A stretch of 64,000 bases of DNA. Origin: Actinomycetota bacterium (lineage in GTDB: Bacteria > Actinomycetota > Actinomycetes > Nanopelagicales > Nanopelagicaceae). The position numbers and the translations under genes were made by a program. The number at the start of each line of letters is the position of its first letter. Within the stretch, counting starts at the first letter, position 1. The notes below the pieces were generated by a model. That model made no database searches. It was given only the letters and a program-made list of their open reading frames with translations, and was not told where the DNA came from. Shown piece by piece: positions 33,837 through 42,310 of the stretch. The stretch covers positions 124,001 to 188,000 of the forward strand of contig CANBSP010000002.1 of NCBI GenBank assembly GCA_947372165.1, given 5' to 3'.

Positions 33837-34931
33837 CTATTGCAGGTGTTTTGACCCCGCCGCAACCGCCCGCCGAAGGAATTCGCCCACGGTTTCGACC
33901 TCAATGAGGAAGCCATCATGGCCAAAAGGTGAGTTAAGACGCTCAATCGGAGCCGCGCTAGGCGTAAGTTCGGCAATCTCCTCCTGCAACCTGGGCGGAA
34001 AGAGGCGATCGGTCTCAATCGCCATGACAAAGGTCGGAGTCGTAATGGTGGCGAGCGCAGCTGCAACTCCCCCACGGCCACGGCCCACATCATGAGAGTT
34101 CATCGCATCGGTGAGGCTGATATAGGTATTGGCATCAAATCGTCGGGCCAACTTCTCGGCATGGTGGTCCAGATATGACTCAACCGCCCAACGCCCCGTC
34201 TCATCTCCTTGAAGTTCGCGGCCAAAGCGGACATCCATTTCCGACTCAGTCCGATAGGTGAGGTGGGCGATTCGGCGAGCGATGCCCATGCCATTGGTAG
34301 GTCCATCAGCTTGTTCGTAATAATCACCATGGTTGAAATGCGAATCGGTCTGGATCGCCCGAATCTGAATCGAGGCGGTAGCAATCTGATCGCCCGTTGC
34401 GACAGCCGATGAGCCGATAGTGGCGATAGCGCCGACTCGATCCGGATGGCTGATCGCCCATTCCAATGAGCGCATTCCACCCAGGGATGGACCTACTGCA
34501 AGGACAAACTTCTTAATGTCGAGCAGATCAGCAAGGGCGAGTTCGGCCGCAACCATGTCGCGGATCGTTATTCGTGGAAAGCGCGATCCCCATCGCTTGC
34601 CATCTGGCGCAAGAGATGATGGCCCGGTACTTCCTTGGCAACCACCAATCACATTGGGACAGATGATGAAATATTTATCCGAGTCCAGCGGCATACCTGG
34701 CCCGACCATCGACGGCCACCAGCCCGGGACATCGGCCCAACCAGTGAGAGCATGATTCACGAGAATGGCATTGTCACGATTCAAGTTGAGTTCTCCCCAA
34801 CTTTGATAAGCAATCGTGATGTCGGTCAAAATTTCGCCAGATTCGAGTTCGAGATCGCCGATCTTTGCAAAGAGGCGATCACCAGGATCATGGTCTTCAA
34901 ACCATGCCCCAGAGACTCGATGCGTAACGAT
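33837..34931 (-). CDS. metX: Homoserine O-acetyltransferase (non-canonical start)
   Basis: Alpha/beta hydrolase-fold enzyme acylating homoserine for methionine synthesis. HALTGWADVPGWWPSMVG, ICPNVIGGCQGSTGP, the nucleophile in VGPSLGGMRSLEW, Asp in MAIETDRLFPP and His in PFGHDGFL form the triad. The conserved N-terminal part GAWFEDHDPGDRLFAKIGDLELESG lies upstream of the first TTG (34829), and no NTG codon occurs in frame between that TTG and the stop at 34964-34962. ATC at 34931-34929 sits 5 bases after AGGAG and is my best start. A SAM-IV riboswitch precedes it. Confidence 0.85.
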   Translation of the reverse strand: MVTHRVSGAWFEDHDPGDRLFAKIGDLELESGEILTDITIAYQSWGELNLNRDNAILVNHALTGWADVPGWWPSMVGPGMPLDSDKYFIICPNVIGGCQGSTGPSSLAPDGKRWGSRFPRITIRDMVAAELALADLLDIKKFVLAVGPSLGGMRSLEWAISHPDRVGAIATIGSSAVATGDQIATASIQIRAIQTDSHFNHGDYYEQADGPTNGMGIARRIAHLTYRTESEMDVRFGRELQGDETGRWAVESYLDHHAEKLARRFDANTYISLTDAMNSHDVGRGRGGVAAALATITTPTFVMAIETDRLFPPRLQEEIAELTPSAAPIERLNSPFGHDGFLIEVETVGEFLRRAVAAGSKHLQ

Positions 34932-34936
34932 GATGA

Positions 34937-34982
34937 CTCCTTTAGATACTTCAGGAGGGTCTTACCTGCTCTGTGAGACCCA
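34937..34982 (-). promoter_or_regulatory. Expression platform of the SAM riboswitch
   Basis: Two stems: GGGTCT/AGACCC (arms at 34976-34981 and 34957-34962) and CTCCT/AGGAG (34953-34957 and 34937-34941). The second would hide the metX ribosome-binding site. Control at translation initiation is the natural reading. Confidence 0.6.
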
Positions 34983-35090
34983 CGCTTGCCGTTGCACTGT
35001 GCAATCGGCCAGGTCTTCACCCGGAGCACCCCGCCGTGGTGGAGGGTTGCCGTCCAGTAAGCCGGGGCTAAACACTGGAACTCGTGACCT
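34975..35090 (-). promoter_or_regulatory. SAM-IV riboswitch of metX
   Basis: The minus strand carries the conserved SAM-IV core: CACGAGTTCCAG, AGCCCCGGCTTACTGG, CGGCAACCCTCC, GGCGGGGTGCTCCGGGTGAAG and CTGGCC, then CGGCAAGCGTGGG. SAM-IV is an actinobacterial relative of SAM-I and turns methionine genes off when S-adenosylmethionine is plentiful. Position directly before metX agrees. Confidence 0.88.
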
Positions 35091-35096
35091 GGCTCA

Positions 35097-35102
35097 ATAA
35101 TA
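35097..35102 (-). promoter_or_regulatory. -10 box of the SAM-IV/metX unit
   Basis: TATTAT on the minus strand places the start near 35090, at the first bases of the aptamer. Confidence 0.5.
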
Positions 35103-35140
35103 CCTCAAGAATTACGAGTTAATAATGGGGCCGACGAGGG

Positions 35141-36829
35141 CTAGTTGCTCTCACTCCAATGGGAGGTGATGGGTAGGCGCCGATCTTTTCCAAATGCGCG
35201 CGATGAGATCTTTGTGCCAGGTGGATACTGTCGACGTTTATATTCGGCTCGATCGACCATTCGAATCGTGCGCATCGCTAGTTCTGGATCAAAGCCAGCT
35301 GCAAGCAATCCATCGAGGCCGCCATCATCATCGATGTAAATGGTGAGCATTCGATCAAGGGTTGGGTAATCCGGCAGAGAGTCAGAGTCCTTCTGATCTG
35401 GCCGCAATTCAGCTGATGGCTCTTTTGAAATCGAGTTCTCGGGGATGGGCGCGACTGCGCCTTCTCGCAGAGCCTGCGCATTACGCCACTTGGCGATCGC
35501 CCAAACTTCCATCTTGAGGAGATCTTTGATGGGGGCATATCCCCCAACCGCATCGCCATACAGTGTTGAGTACCCAACGGCTAACTCAGATTTATTTCCG
35601 GTGGCTAATACGAGATGGCCATCTTGATTTGAGAGCCCCATCAAAGTTGTGCCGCGCACCCGCGCCTGAAGATTCTCTTCGGCAACGCCCGTAAGTCCAA
35701 GCTCAGTTAAGAAGGTGTTGACCATGGGCTGGATATGAATCACTGAGTAATGCAGACCAAGTCGCGAAGCCGAATCTTCTGCATCGCTCAGTGAATGATG
35801 ACTTGAGTACTGACTTGGAAGTGAAACTCCATAGACCCGGCGCGGACCAATGGCATCTACTGCGATTGCTGCAACCACTGCCGAATCGATACCGCCAGAT
35901 AACCCAAGGAGAACGCTCTTAAAACCATTCTTCTCGACGTAATCGCGCAAGCCAACAACGAGCGCCTGCCAAATCTCGGCTGGATCATCAAGCCGTGTGG
36001 CGATGCCGGGAGTAAGAGCTTTGTACCTCGCCAGCGGTACTTCGCTGAGGATGAGATCTGGTGTTGAGGTTGAATTCTCAAGGTCGAGATCGACCATCAT
36101 CAAGCCATCATAAAATTGCGGTGCACGTGCGATCGCGCGACCTTGTGCATCAACGACTATCGAGTCACCATCAAAGACGAGATCATCTTGGGCGCCAGTC
36201 ATGTTGACGTAGCACAGTGGCGCGCCGATATCTCGAGCTCGTTGGGAGACGAGTGATGAACGACGATCATCTTTCTTGCGTTCATAGGGACTGCCATTAG
36301 GGACAACCACCAGGCCAGGTTTGCGAGCTGCGAGATCGGCTACTGGTCCTTGGGCGTGCCAGATATCTTCACAGATCGCTACGCCGATATCGATGCCGTG
36401 CAATCGAAAGACGAGTGACTGCGATCCTGGAACGAAATTTCTAAATTCATCAAAGACGCCATAGTTAGGAAGGTGATGCTTGATATAAGTGGCTCGGATC
36501 TGGCCTCGATAAATAACTGCGACTGCATTTTGCGGGGCGCCGTTACGATCTTCATCTAAATACCCCACGACAGCGGCGAGATTCGGTGCGACCTCACCCA
36601 AGGAATCTGCGACTTCGGCGATGACCCGACGAGATGCTTTTCGAAAGGTCTGGCGAAGTGCGAGATCCTCAACGGGATAGCCGGTGAGAACCATCTCCGG
36701 AAAGAGCAAAAGGTGGGCGCCAGCGAGCGCAGCCTTCTCGGCATACTCCAGAATCAAGGCACGGTTATTGATCAGGTCGCCCACCGTAGGGTTGACCTGA
36801 GCTAATCCCACCCGTAGCTGACTGCTCAT
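35141..36829 (-). CDS. nadE: Glutamine-dependent NAD+ synthetase
   Basis: 562-residue enzyme making NAD+ from nicotinate adenine dinucleotide. The nitrilase-like glutaminase domain (about 1-270) has the Glu in LFPEMVLTGYP, Lys in KHHLPNYGVFDE and Cys in AICEDIWHA. The synthetase domain has the PP-loop LGLSGGIDSAVVAAI and LATGNKSELAVGYSTLYGD. It carries its own TAGGCT box 6 bases before ATG 36829 and precedes the metX unit on the same strand. Confidence 0.95.
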   Translation of the reverse strand: MSSQLRVGLAQVNPTVGDLINNRALILEYAEKAALAGAHLLLFPEMVLTGYPVEDLALRQTFRKASRRVIAEVADSLGEVAPNLAAVVGYLDEDRNGAPQNAVAVIYRGQIRATYIKHHLPNYGVFDEFRNFVPGSQSLVFRLHGIDIGVAICEDIWHAQGPVADLAARKPGLVVVPNGSPYERKKDDRRSSLVSQRARDIGAPLCYVNMTGAQDDLVFDGDSIVVDAQGRAIARAPQFYDGLMMVDLDLENSTSTPDLILSEVPLARYKALTPGIATRLDDPAEIWQALVVGLRDYVEKNGFKSVLLGLSGGIDSAVVAAIAVDAIGPRRVYGVSLPSQYSSHHSLSDAEDSASRLGLHYSVIHIQPMVNTFLTELGLTGVAEENLQARVRGTTLMGLSNQDGHLVLATGNKSELAVGYSTLYGDAVGGYAPIKDLLKMEVWAIAKWRNAQALREGAVAPIPENSISKEPSAELRPDQKDSDSLPDYPTLDRMLTIYIDDDGGLDGLLAAGFDPELAMRTIRMVDRAEYKRRQYPPGTKISSRAFGKDRRLPITSHWSESN

Positions 36830-36835
36830 ACGTAG

Positions 36836-36841
36836 AGCCTA
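36836..36841 (-). promoter_or_regulatory. -10 box of nadE, leaderless type
   Basis: TAGGCT on the minus strand with a 6-base gap to ATG 36829. Confidence 0.55.
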
Positions 36842-36848
36842 CAGGGGC

Positions 36849-36930
36849 TACTATTTTCTTACTCGTCCTTGCCTCATCGGTAAGGCGCAACGGGGACCAC
36901 TCTGGCCTCGATTGCTCGAAGGGGTTTTCT
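36849..36930 (+). promoter_or_regulatory. panB promoter and folded leader
   Basis: TACTAT at 36849-36854 is a candidate -10 box. The 70-base leader has a hairpin CCTTGCC/GGTAAGG at 36867-36885 and a second one in which CCTCGA pairs with TCGAAGG, covering part of the AAGGGG ribosome-binding site before ATG 36931. It matches no riboswitch class I recognise. Confidence 0.45.
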
Positions 36931-37722
36931 ATGCGCACCACCATCTCAGATCTTGCCGCCCGTAAACGCCGCGGTGAAAAGTGGGCCATGCTCACTGCCT
37001 ATGACTCCATGACTGCCTCGATCCTCGATCAGGCAAAGATTCCCGTGCTCCTTGTCGGCGACTCTGCTGGCAATAACTTCTTGGGTGAAGAGAACACAAT
37101 CCCAGTCACCGTCGATCACCTCATCGCCCTCTCTCGCGCAGTTGTCTTGGGATCCCAATCAGCGATGGTTGTGGCGGACTTTCCATTTGGCTCATACGAA
37201 AGTGGCGTCGATGCTGCGCTCGCTACCGGTATTAGATTCTTTAAAGAGGCGAAGGTGCAGGCCGTTAAATTGGAAGGTGGCGCTAAGGTCGCACCGCAGA
37301 TTCAGGCGCTTATCGCAGCTGGAATTCCCGTTATGGGCCACCTTGGTTTAACCCCGCAATCTGTTCATGCACTTGGTGGCTTTAAGGTCCAAGGTCGCGG
37401 CGATGATGGCGAACGGATCAAGGCCGATGCCAGGGCCCTTGCTGCCGCTGGTGTCTTCGCCATTGTTTTGGAATTAGTTCCTGAGGAGTTGGCCGCAGAA
37501 ATCGCTGCCGAACTCTCCATCCCTATTATCGGAATCGGGGCGGGCAAAGGCGTTGATGCACAAGTACTTGTCTGGACTGATTTGATGGGCCTCACTGTTG
37601 GAGCCCCAAAGTTTTCCAAGGCCTATCTCGATGGTCGCGCCTTGATGGTTGAGGCTGCCAGTCGGTGGGCGACCGATGTCGCCGAAGGGACTTTTCCTGG
37701 ACCCGAACAAACCTTCCATTAA
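36931..37722 (+). CDS. panB: 3-methyl-2-oxobutanoate hydroxymethyltransferase
   Basis: First enzyme of pantothenate synthesis, adding a hydroxymethyl group from methylene-tetrahydrofolate to ketoisovalerate. 263 residues with MLTAYDSMTASILDQ, VLLVGDSAGN, VVADFPFGSYE, AVKLEGGAKVAPQ, MGHLGLTPQSVHALGGFKVQGR and IIGIGAGKGVDAQVLV. ATG 36931 follows AAGGGG. It is followed 30 bases later by an MFS transporter on the same strand. Confidence 0.95.
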   Translation: MRTTISDLAARKRRGEKWAMLTAYDSMTASILDQAKIPVLLVGDSAGNNFLGEENTIPVTVDHLIALSRAVVLGSQSAMVVADFPFGSYESGVDAALATGIRFFKEAKVQAVKLEGGAKVAPQIQALIAAGIPVMGHLGLTPQSVHALGGFKVQGRGDDGERIKADARALAAAGVFAIVLELVPEELAAEIAAELSIPIIGIGAGKGVDAQVLVWTDLMGLTVGAPKFSKAYLDGRALMVEAASRWATDVAEGTFPGPEQTFH

Positions 37723-37752
37723 TTTTCACCAAACCCTGAATAAGGTGCTCCA

Positions 37753-39015
37753 ATGAGTAAATTTGCGATCGACCTGACACCGCTGAAGAAGTATCGCGAA
37801 CTCCGATTGCTCTTCACTTCCGGACTCATCACCCGGCTTGGATCGATGGTCACCTATGTGGCTCTGCCGTTCCAGATTAAGGATCTCACCAACTCGTACG
37901 TAGCAGTGGGCCTCATGGGTGCTGCCCAGATCATTCCGCTCATCCTCTTTAGTCTCTATGGCGGCGTTCTCGCCGACTCTCTTGATCGCAAGAAGATGAT
38001 CTTTCTTACCGAGTTTGGGTCGCTCGCACTCTCCTCTCTCCTCTTGGTGAATTCCCTCCTACCAAAGCCTCATCTCATCCTGCTCTATTTCATCGCAGCC
38101 AGCTTTACCGCACTCGATGGCCTACAAACCCCAAGTCTTTCTGCGATCGTTCCGCGGATTGTTGACCACGAGGACATGCCATCAGTAACGGCGCTTATGG
38201 GAATTCGTTGGCAGGTCGGTGCCGTAGTTGCACCAGCTATTGGTGGAATCATGATCTCGACCATGGGTGTGAAATCGGCATACATCATGGATGTCGCGAC
38301 TTACATCATCTCCCTTGCTTTGATCTTCCGAATGAAGCCAGTGCCACCGAGTGAAAAAGCCACCCCCGCTTCACTTTCGTCGCTGATCGATGGCGTGAAG
38401 TATGCGGTTGGTCGCAAAGATTTGATGGGCACCTATCTCATCGATTTTGCCGCGATGTTCTTTGCAATGCCGAATGCACTCTTTCCATTCTGGGCCGATC
38501 ACATCCATGCCCGGTGGGCGCTTGGCCTCTTCTACTCGGCGGGAATTCTCGGTGCGATTGTTGTGACTCTCACCAGCGGCTGGATGAAGTCCTACCCATT
38601 TCATGGAAAGGCAATCACCTATGCCGCATTGGGCTGGGCCGCGGCGATTGCACTTTCGGCATCGACCAATAATTTATGGCTAGTCCTCTTCTTCTTAGCC
38701 CTGGCCGGGGCATCCGATCAGGTCTCGGCGATGATGAGAGGAAATATCTGGAATCAATCGATCGCCGATGAATATCGCGGTCGACTGGCCGGAATCGAAT
38801 TGCTCTCTTATGCGGTCGGACCAATGAGTGGTCAACTTCGCGCCGGCACCATGGCGGCCTGGACAACTCTGCGAATCTCTGTCGCTGGCGGCGGATTGAT
38901 GTGCCTCGGATTTGTCGCTTTGACCGCCAAACTGATGCCCGATTTCCTCAAATATGACGTCCGAACCAACAAATATGCGCTCGAGAAGCGTGATTCTCGC
39001 CCTGAGAATCAATAA
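37753..39015 (+). CDS. MFS transporter, EntS-like
   Basis: 420-residue, twelve-helix major facilitator protein. LFTSGLITRLGSMVTYVALPFQ and GGVLADSLDRKKMI (the MFS loop 2-3 signature) are near the N-terminus; GIRWQVGAVVAPAIGG and DEYRGRLAGIELLSYAVGP are typical of the EntS / transmembrane secretion effector group. Substrate unknown; with panB just upstream a link to pantothenate is possible but not shown. An AAGGTG ribosome-binding site precedes ATG 37753. Confidence 0.87.
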   Translation: MSKFAIDLTPLKKYRELRLLFTSGLITRLGSMVTYVALPFQIKDLTNSYVAVGLMGAAQIIPLILFSLYGGVLADSLDRKKMIFLTEFGSLALSSLLLVNSLLPKPHLILLYFIAASFTALDGLQTPSLSAIVPRIVDHEDMPSVTALMGIRWQVGAVVAPAIGGIMISTMGVKSAYIMDVATYIISLALIFRMKPVPPSEKATPASLSSLIDGVKYAVGRKDLMGTYLIDFAAMFFAMPNALFPFWADHIHARWALGLFYSAGILGAIVVTLTSGWMKSYPFHGKAITYAALGWAAAIALSASTNNLWLVLFFLALAGASDQVSAMMRGNIWNQSIADEYRGRLAGIELLSYAVGPMSGQLRAGTMAAWTTLRISVAGGGLMCLGFVALTAKLMPDFLKYDVRTNKYALEKRDSRPENQ

Positions 39016-39261
39016 TTTTCCCCTTCTTCTAATTTCTCGGACGATTTAGGAGTATCGACAACCGGTTCGCAATTCATTTCTCTCTAGTCTCTCTAGTCTT
39101 TCGAGTAAAAATTACGAAAATGCATAAAAAAATAAAAAAATAATGTTGCGACACGCACTCGTTTTTTTATCGAAAATAGTGGCGCATTTCTCTAATTGAT
39201 GACACGCTTCTCCTTGAACAGGTTCGGTGACGGATCGAACTATTCTGATAGGAGACTCACT
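39016..39261. other. AT-rich intergenic region before the H1-like gene
   Basis: 246 bases without a gene. It holds CTCTCTAGT repeated twice near 39081-39097, a strongly A-rich stretch (AAAAAAATAAAAAAATAAT) near 39123-39144, an inverted repeat GTTCG/CGAAC at 39223-39241 and a TATTCT -10 candidate at 39241-39246. The A-tract stretch may be bent DNA or an upstream promoter element. Confidence 0.6.
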
Positions 39262-39699
39262 ATGGCTGCAGCTAAGAAAACTGCTCCAAAGCGTCGCAAG
39301 GCTGTTGCAAAGAAGGCTGCTCCTGCAGCTAAGAAGGCAGCTCCAAAGCGTCGTAAGAAGGCCGCTGCAAAGAAGGCTGCTCCAGCAGCTAAGAAGGCAG
39401 CTCCAAAGCGTCGTAAGAAGGCAGCTGCTAAGGCAGCTCCAGCAAAGAAGGCCGCTCCAAAGCGCCGCAAGAAGGCTGCTGCTAAGAAGGCTGCTCCAGC
39501 AGCTAAGAAGGCAGCTCCAAAGCGTCGTAAGAAGGCTGCTGCTAAGAAGGCTGCTCCAGCAGCTAAGAAGGCAGCTCCAAAGCGCCGCAAGAAGGCCGCT
39601 GCTAAGCCAGCAGCTGCAAAGAAGGCTGCTCCTAAGAAGGCCGCAGCTAAGAAGGCAGCTCCAAAGCGCCGCAAGAAGGCAGTAGCAAAGAAGAAGTAA
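39262..39699 (+). CDS. Histone H1-like Lys/Ala-rich DNA-binding protein
   Basis: 145-residue very basic protein built almost only from K, A, P and R, with the motif AAPKRRKKAAAKK repeated about every 20 residues and no globular domain. It resembles the C-terminal tails of histone H1 and of actinobacterial HupB-type proteins, and likely binds and compacts DNA. ATG 39262 follows AGGAGA. The strong terminator just after it and the A-rich promoter region suggest high expression. Repeat number could vary between strains. Confidence 0.85.
   Translation: MAAAKKTAPKRRKAVAKKAAPAAKKAAPKRRKKAAAKKAAPAAKKAAPKRRKKAAAKAAPAKKAAPKRRKKAAAKKAAPAAKKAAPKRRKKAAAKKAAPAAKKAAPKRRKKAAAKPAAAKKAAPKKAAAKKAAPKRRKKAVAKKK
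39310..39640 (+). repeat. About 60-bp tandem repeats in the H1-like gene
   Basis: Repeated codons for AAPKRRKKAAAKK and linkers recur in steps near 60 bases with near-identical nucleotides, for example GCAGCTCCAAAGCGTCGTAA. Boundaries are approximate. Confidence 0.8.
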
Positions 39700-39707
39700 T
39701 TGCCTTA

Positions 39708-39745
39708 TTAAAAAAGCCCGCCACGAAAGTGGCGGGCTTTTTTAA
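39708..39745 (+). terminator. Rho-independent terminator of the H1-like gene
   Basis: Perfect 12-bp stem AAGCCCGCCAC/GTGGCGGGCTT with a GAAA loop, A-run before and T-run after. It is symmetric and could also end the convergent marR transcript. Confidence 0.95.
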
Positions 39746-39759
39746 TTCTCAGATGAAAG

Positions 39760-40254
39760 TTATTTACTCGTTCCATCTTCCTCAATAAATTGTCCGCGAA
39801 GTTGCGATTGCAGGCGATCAAAAATCTTTGCTAAATCCTCTTGATCCTTCACAGTGAGGTGATCAAGGAAGCGATTGCGCACACTCCCCACATGAGTTGG
39901 GGCAGCCTTCTCGATCGCCTTAAAACCTTTATCAGTCATCACGGCGAAGTAGCCACGGCGATCTTCCGGACACTCCTCCCGCCGAACCCAACCGGCAGCC
40001 TCCATCACCTTCATGCGGTGGGAGAGGCGAGATTTTGAGACCATGGCGATTTCGGCAAGTTCGGACATTCGAAGCCGGCGCCCTGGGGCATCGGAGAGTT
40101 GGGCAAGAACTTCGTAATCAGCCATCGTAAGTTCAAAGCCAGCGAGGTCGCCATCAAGGGCTTCGAGCATTCGACGGCTAGCAATAATGTAACTGCGCCA
40201 GGCCTTCATCTCTCGTGGATTGAGCCAGCGAACATCGGTCTTCGTAGGTGCCAT
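39760..40254 (-). CDS. MarR-family transcriptional regulator
   Basis: 164-residue winged helix-turn-helix dimer. Helix-turn-helix region RMSELAEIAMVSKSRLSHRMKVMEAAGWVRRE and wing DRRGYFAVMTDKG are typical MarR. The TACCCT -10 box ends 6 bases before ATG 40254. Just upstream lies a site related to a 24-bp palindrome found at a LigB-type dioxygenase 13 kb away, suggesting autoregulation plus control of that gene. Ligand unknown; aromatic compounds are common in the family. Confidence 0.92.
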   Translation of the reverse strand: MAPTKTDVRWLNPREMKAWRSYIIASRRMLEALDGDLAGFELTMADYEVLAQLSDAPGRRLRMSELAEIAMVSKSRLSHRMKVMEAAGWVRREECPEDRRGYFAVMTDKGFKAIEKAAPTHVGSVRNRFLDHLTVKDQEDLAKIFDRLQSQLRGQFIEEDGTSK

Positions 40255-40260
40255 GAGTAA

Positions 40261-40266
40261 AGGGTA
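40261..40266 (-). promoter_or_regulatory. -10 box of marR, leaderless type
   Basis: TACCCT on the minus strand with a 6-base gap to ATG 40254. Confidence 0.55.
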
Positions 40267-40277
40267 CGCCGATATCG

Positions 40278-40301
40278 ATATAGTTGAAAGTTAAAGTACT
40301 T
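40278..40301. promoter_or_regulatory. Candidate MarR operator between marR and the M13 peptidase
   Basis: The 24 bases match the palindrome at 53625-53648 at 17 of 24 positions; one half-site is 11 of 12 identical to the arm ATTTAGTTGAAT allowing one change. It covers the marR -35 region. A separate perfect palindrome ATATCGATAT lies at 40272-40281. Confidence 0.5.
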
Positions 40302-40321
40302 CATCTACGGCCCTTCTCAGT

Positions 40322-40327
40322 TATCGT
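40322..40327 (+). promoter_or_regulatory. -10 box of the M13 peptidase gene, leaderless type
   Basis: TATCGT with a 6-base gap to ATG 40334. Confidence 0.55.
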
Positions 40328-40333
40328 TTCCCC

Positions 40334-42289
40334 ATGAAATCAGGCCTCAATCTCCAGAACATCAAGAGCTCTATCCGCCCACAAGATGACCTCTTCCGAT
40401 TCACAAATGGCACTTGGCTAGATTCGACGGAGATACCTGCCGACCGATCTTGGTGGGGCGCCCCGGTAGAACTTCGCGAACTCTCTGAAGCCAGAGTCAA
40501 GGCGATCGTCGATGACCTCACATCTACGCCGCAGCCGACTGGAACAAATGGCCAGAAGATCGCCGATCTCTATAAATCATTTATGAACGAGAGCGCGATC
40601 GAAGCGGCTGGGATCGACCCTATTCGCGAAGACCTCGCAAAGGCTGCTGGAATCTCTTCACTCCCAGAGTTCATCGCCTTCATGGCCGATCTGGAGAATC
40701 GCGGAACTGGTGGCCTCTTCTATGGATATATCAGTGGTGATGCGAAAGATGTCGAGACCAACATTATCCATATTGGCCAAAGCGGAATCGGCCTGCCTGA
40801 TGAGGCCTATTACACCGATGATGAGTTTGCGCAGATTAGAACTGCTTACATCGCCCACGTGGAGAAGATGTTAGAAATTGCCGGCATCGCGAACGCTCAT
40901 GAGCATGCGGCACGAGTCATGGATCTGGAGAGTGAGATCGCTTCCCACCATTGGGATCAGGTCAAAGATCGCGATGCAAACCTCACCTACAACAAATTCA
41001 CCCTTGCCGAATTGAAGGCGATCTCACCTGCCTTTGATTGGGATCTCTATCTTTCGGCCGGCAAGGTCCCGGCCAATGTCTTCTCCCAAGCGATCGTTGC
41101 CGAGCCATCCTTCTTTGAAGGAATCTCCGCGATGCTTGAAAAGTTTGAATTAGAGAAGTGGCGTTCTTGGTTGATCTGGAACATCATCCATGGCAGTGCC
41201 GCTTATCTTCATACTCCCCTGGTTCAAGAGAACTTTAATTTCTACGGAAAGACTTTAAGTGGTGCACCAGAGATGCGGGCTCGTTGGAAGCGGGCAATCT
41301 CATTGACTGAGGGTGGGCTCGGCGAGGCGATCGGTCAGATCTACGTCGAACGCCACTTCCCGCAAGCTGCCAAAGATCGCATGGAAGAGCTCGTTGCCAA
41401 TCTGATCGAGGCCTACCGAATGAGCATTACCAATTTGGATTGGATGACCGAGGCGACGAAGGTGAAGGCGCTTGAGAAACTCTCGAAGTTTCGCAGCAAG
41501 ATTGGTTACCCAGATAAGTGGCGAGATTATTCATCGCTGACTATCGTTGGCGATGACCTAATCGGTAATCTCGCTCGTATCAATGCATTTTCACTTGCGA
41601 TTGAATTCGCCAAGATCGGCAGCCCCGTTGATCGCGATCTCTGGCTCATGTTCCCGCAGACCGTGAATGCGTACTATCGCCCAGACCTCAACGAGATCGT
41701 CTTCCCGGCGGCCTACCTTCAGCCACCATTCTTTGATTTAGATGCCGATGATGCAGCCAACTATGCCGGCGTCGGTTCAACCATCGGCCATGAGATTGGC
41801 CATGGCTTTGATGACCAAGGTTCTAAATATGATGGCGATGGCTTCTTGCAGAACTGGTGGAGCGATGAGGATCTCGAAGAATTCGAGAAGCGGGCAGAGA
41901 TGCTCATCAAACAATTCGATGAATGCTTCCCAGAAGATCTGCCGGAGATGCACGTCAATGGCGCCCTCACAGTGGGTGAAAATATTGGCGACCTAGGTGG
42001 AGTCTGTATCGCTTACATGGCCTACCAACTAGCACTAGGTGGAGAAGCGGCGCCCGTCATTGATGGATATACCGGCGCCCAGCGCTTCTTTATCGCCTTC
42101 GGCCAATCCAACAAGGCGAAGTGGCGGCCCGAGATGCTCCGCACTTTGATCTCATCAGATCCGCACTCCCCTGATGAATTCCGCACCAATCAGATCGTGA
42201 AGAATGTCAATGAGTTCTACGACGCATTCGATGTGAAGCCAGGAGATGGTCTCTATCTGCCACCGCAGGAGCGCGTCCGAATCTGGTAA
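40334..42289 (+). CDS. pepO: M13-family (PepO/neprilysin-like) metallopeptidase
   Basis: 651-residue zinc endopeptidase acting on short peptides. The HEIGHGFD motif (zinc His pair and catalytic Glu) is at about residue 489 within STIGHEIGHGFDDQGSKYDGDG; the third ligand Glu lies in VGENIGDLGG at about 553; VNAYYRPDLNEIVFPAAYLQPPFF precedes them. No signal peptide, so it is probably cytoplasmic and may process imported peptides. Divergent from marR, which may control it. Confidence 0.93.
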   Translation: MKSGLNLQNIKSSIRPQDDLFRFTNGTWLDSTEIPADRSWWGAPVELRELSEARVKAIVDDLTSTPQPTGTNGQKIADLYKSFMNESAIEAAGIDPIREDLAKAAGISSLPEFIAFMADLENRGTGGLFYGYISGDAKDVETNIIHIGQSGIGLPDEAYYTDDEFAQIRTAYIAHVEKMLEIAGIANAHEHAARVMDLESEIASHHWDQVKDRDANLTYNKFTLAELKAISPAFDWDLYLSAGKVPANVFSQAIVAEPSFFEGISAMLEKFELEKWRSWLIWNIIHGSAAYLHTPLVQENFNFYGKTLSGAPEMRARWKRAISLTEGGLGEAIGQIYVERHFPQAAKDRMEELVANLIEAYRMSITNLDWMTEATKVKALEKLSKFRSKIGYPDKWRDYSSLTIVGDDLIGNLARINAFSLAIEFAKIGSPVDRDLWLMFPQTVNAYYRPDLNEIVFPAAYLQPPFFDLDADDAANYAGVGSTIGHEIGHGFDDQGSKYDGDGFLQNWWSDEDLEEFEKRAEMLIKQFDECFPEDLPEMHVNGALTVGENIGDLGGVCIAYMAYQLALGGEAAPVIDGYTGAQRFFIAFGQSNKAKWRPEMLRTLISSDPHSPDEFRTNQIVKNVNEFYDAFDVKPGDGLYLPPQERVRIW

Positions 42290-42298
42290 CGATGCGAG

Positions 42299-42304
42299 TA
42301 CGCT
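42299..42304 (+). promoter_or_regulatory. -10 box of the ZIP transporter gene, leaderless type
   Basis: TACGCT with a 6-base gap to ATG 42311. Confidence 0.5.
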
Positions 42305-42310
42305 AACCAC

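Noticed and set aside
39240-39674. Minus-strand frame opposite the H1-like gene
   Set aside because: Open only because the opposite repeats avoid stops; composition is the complement of AAG/GCT codons.
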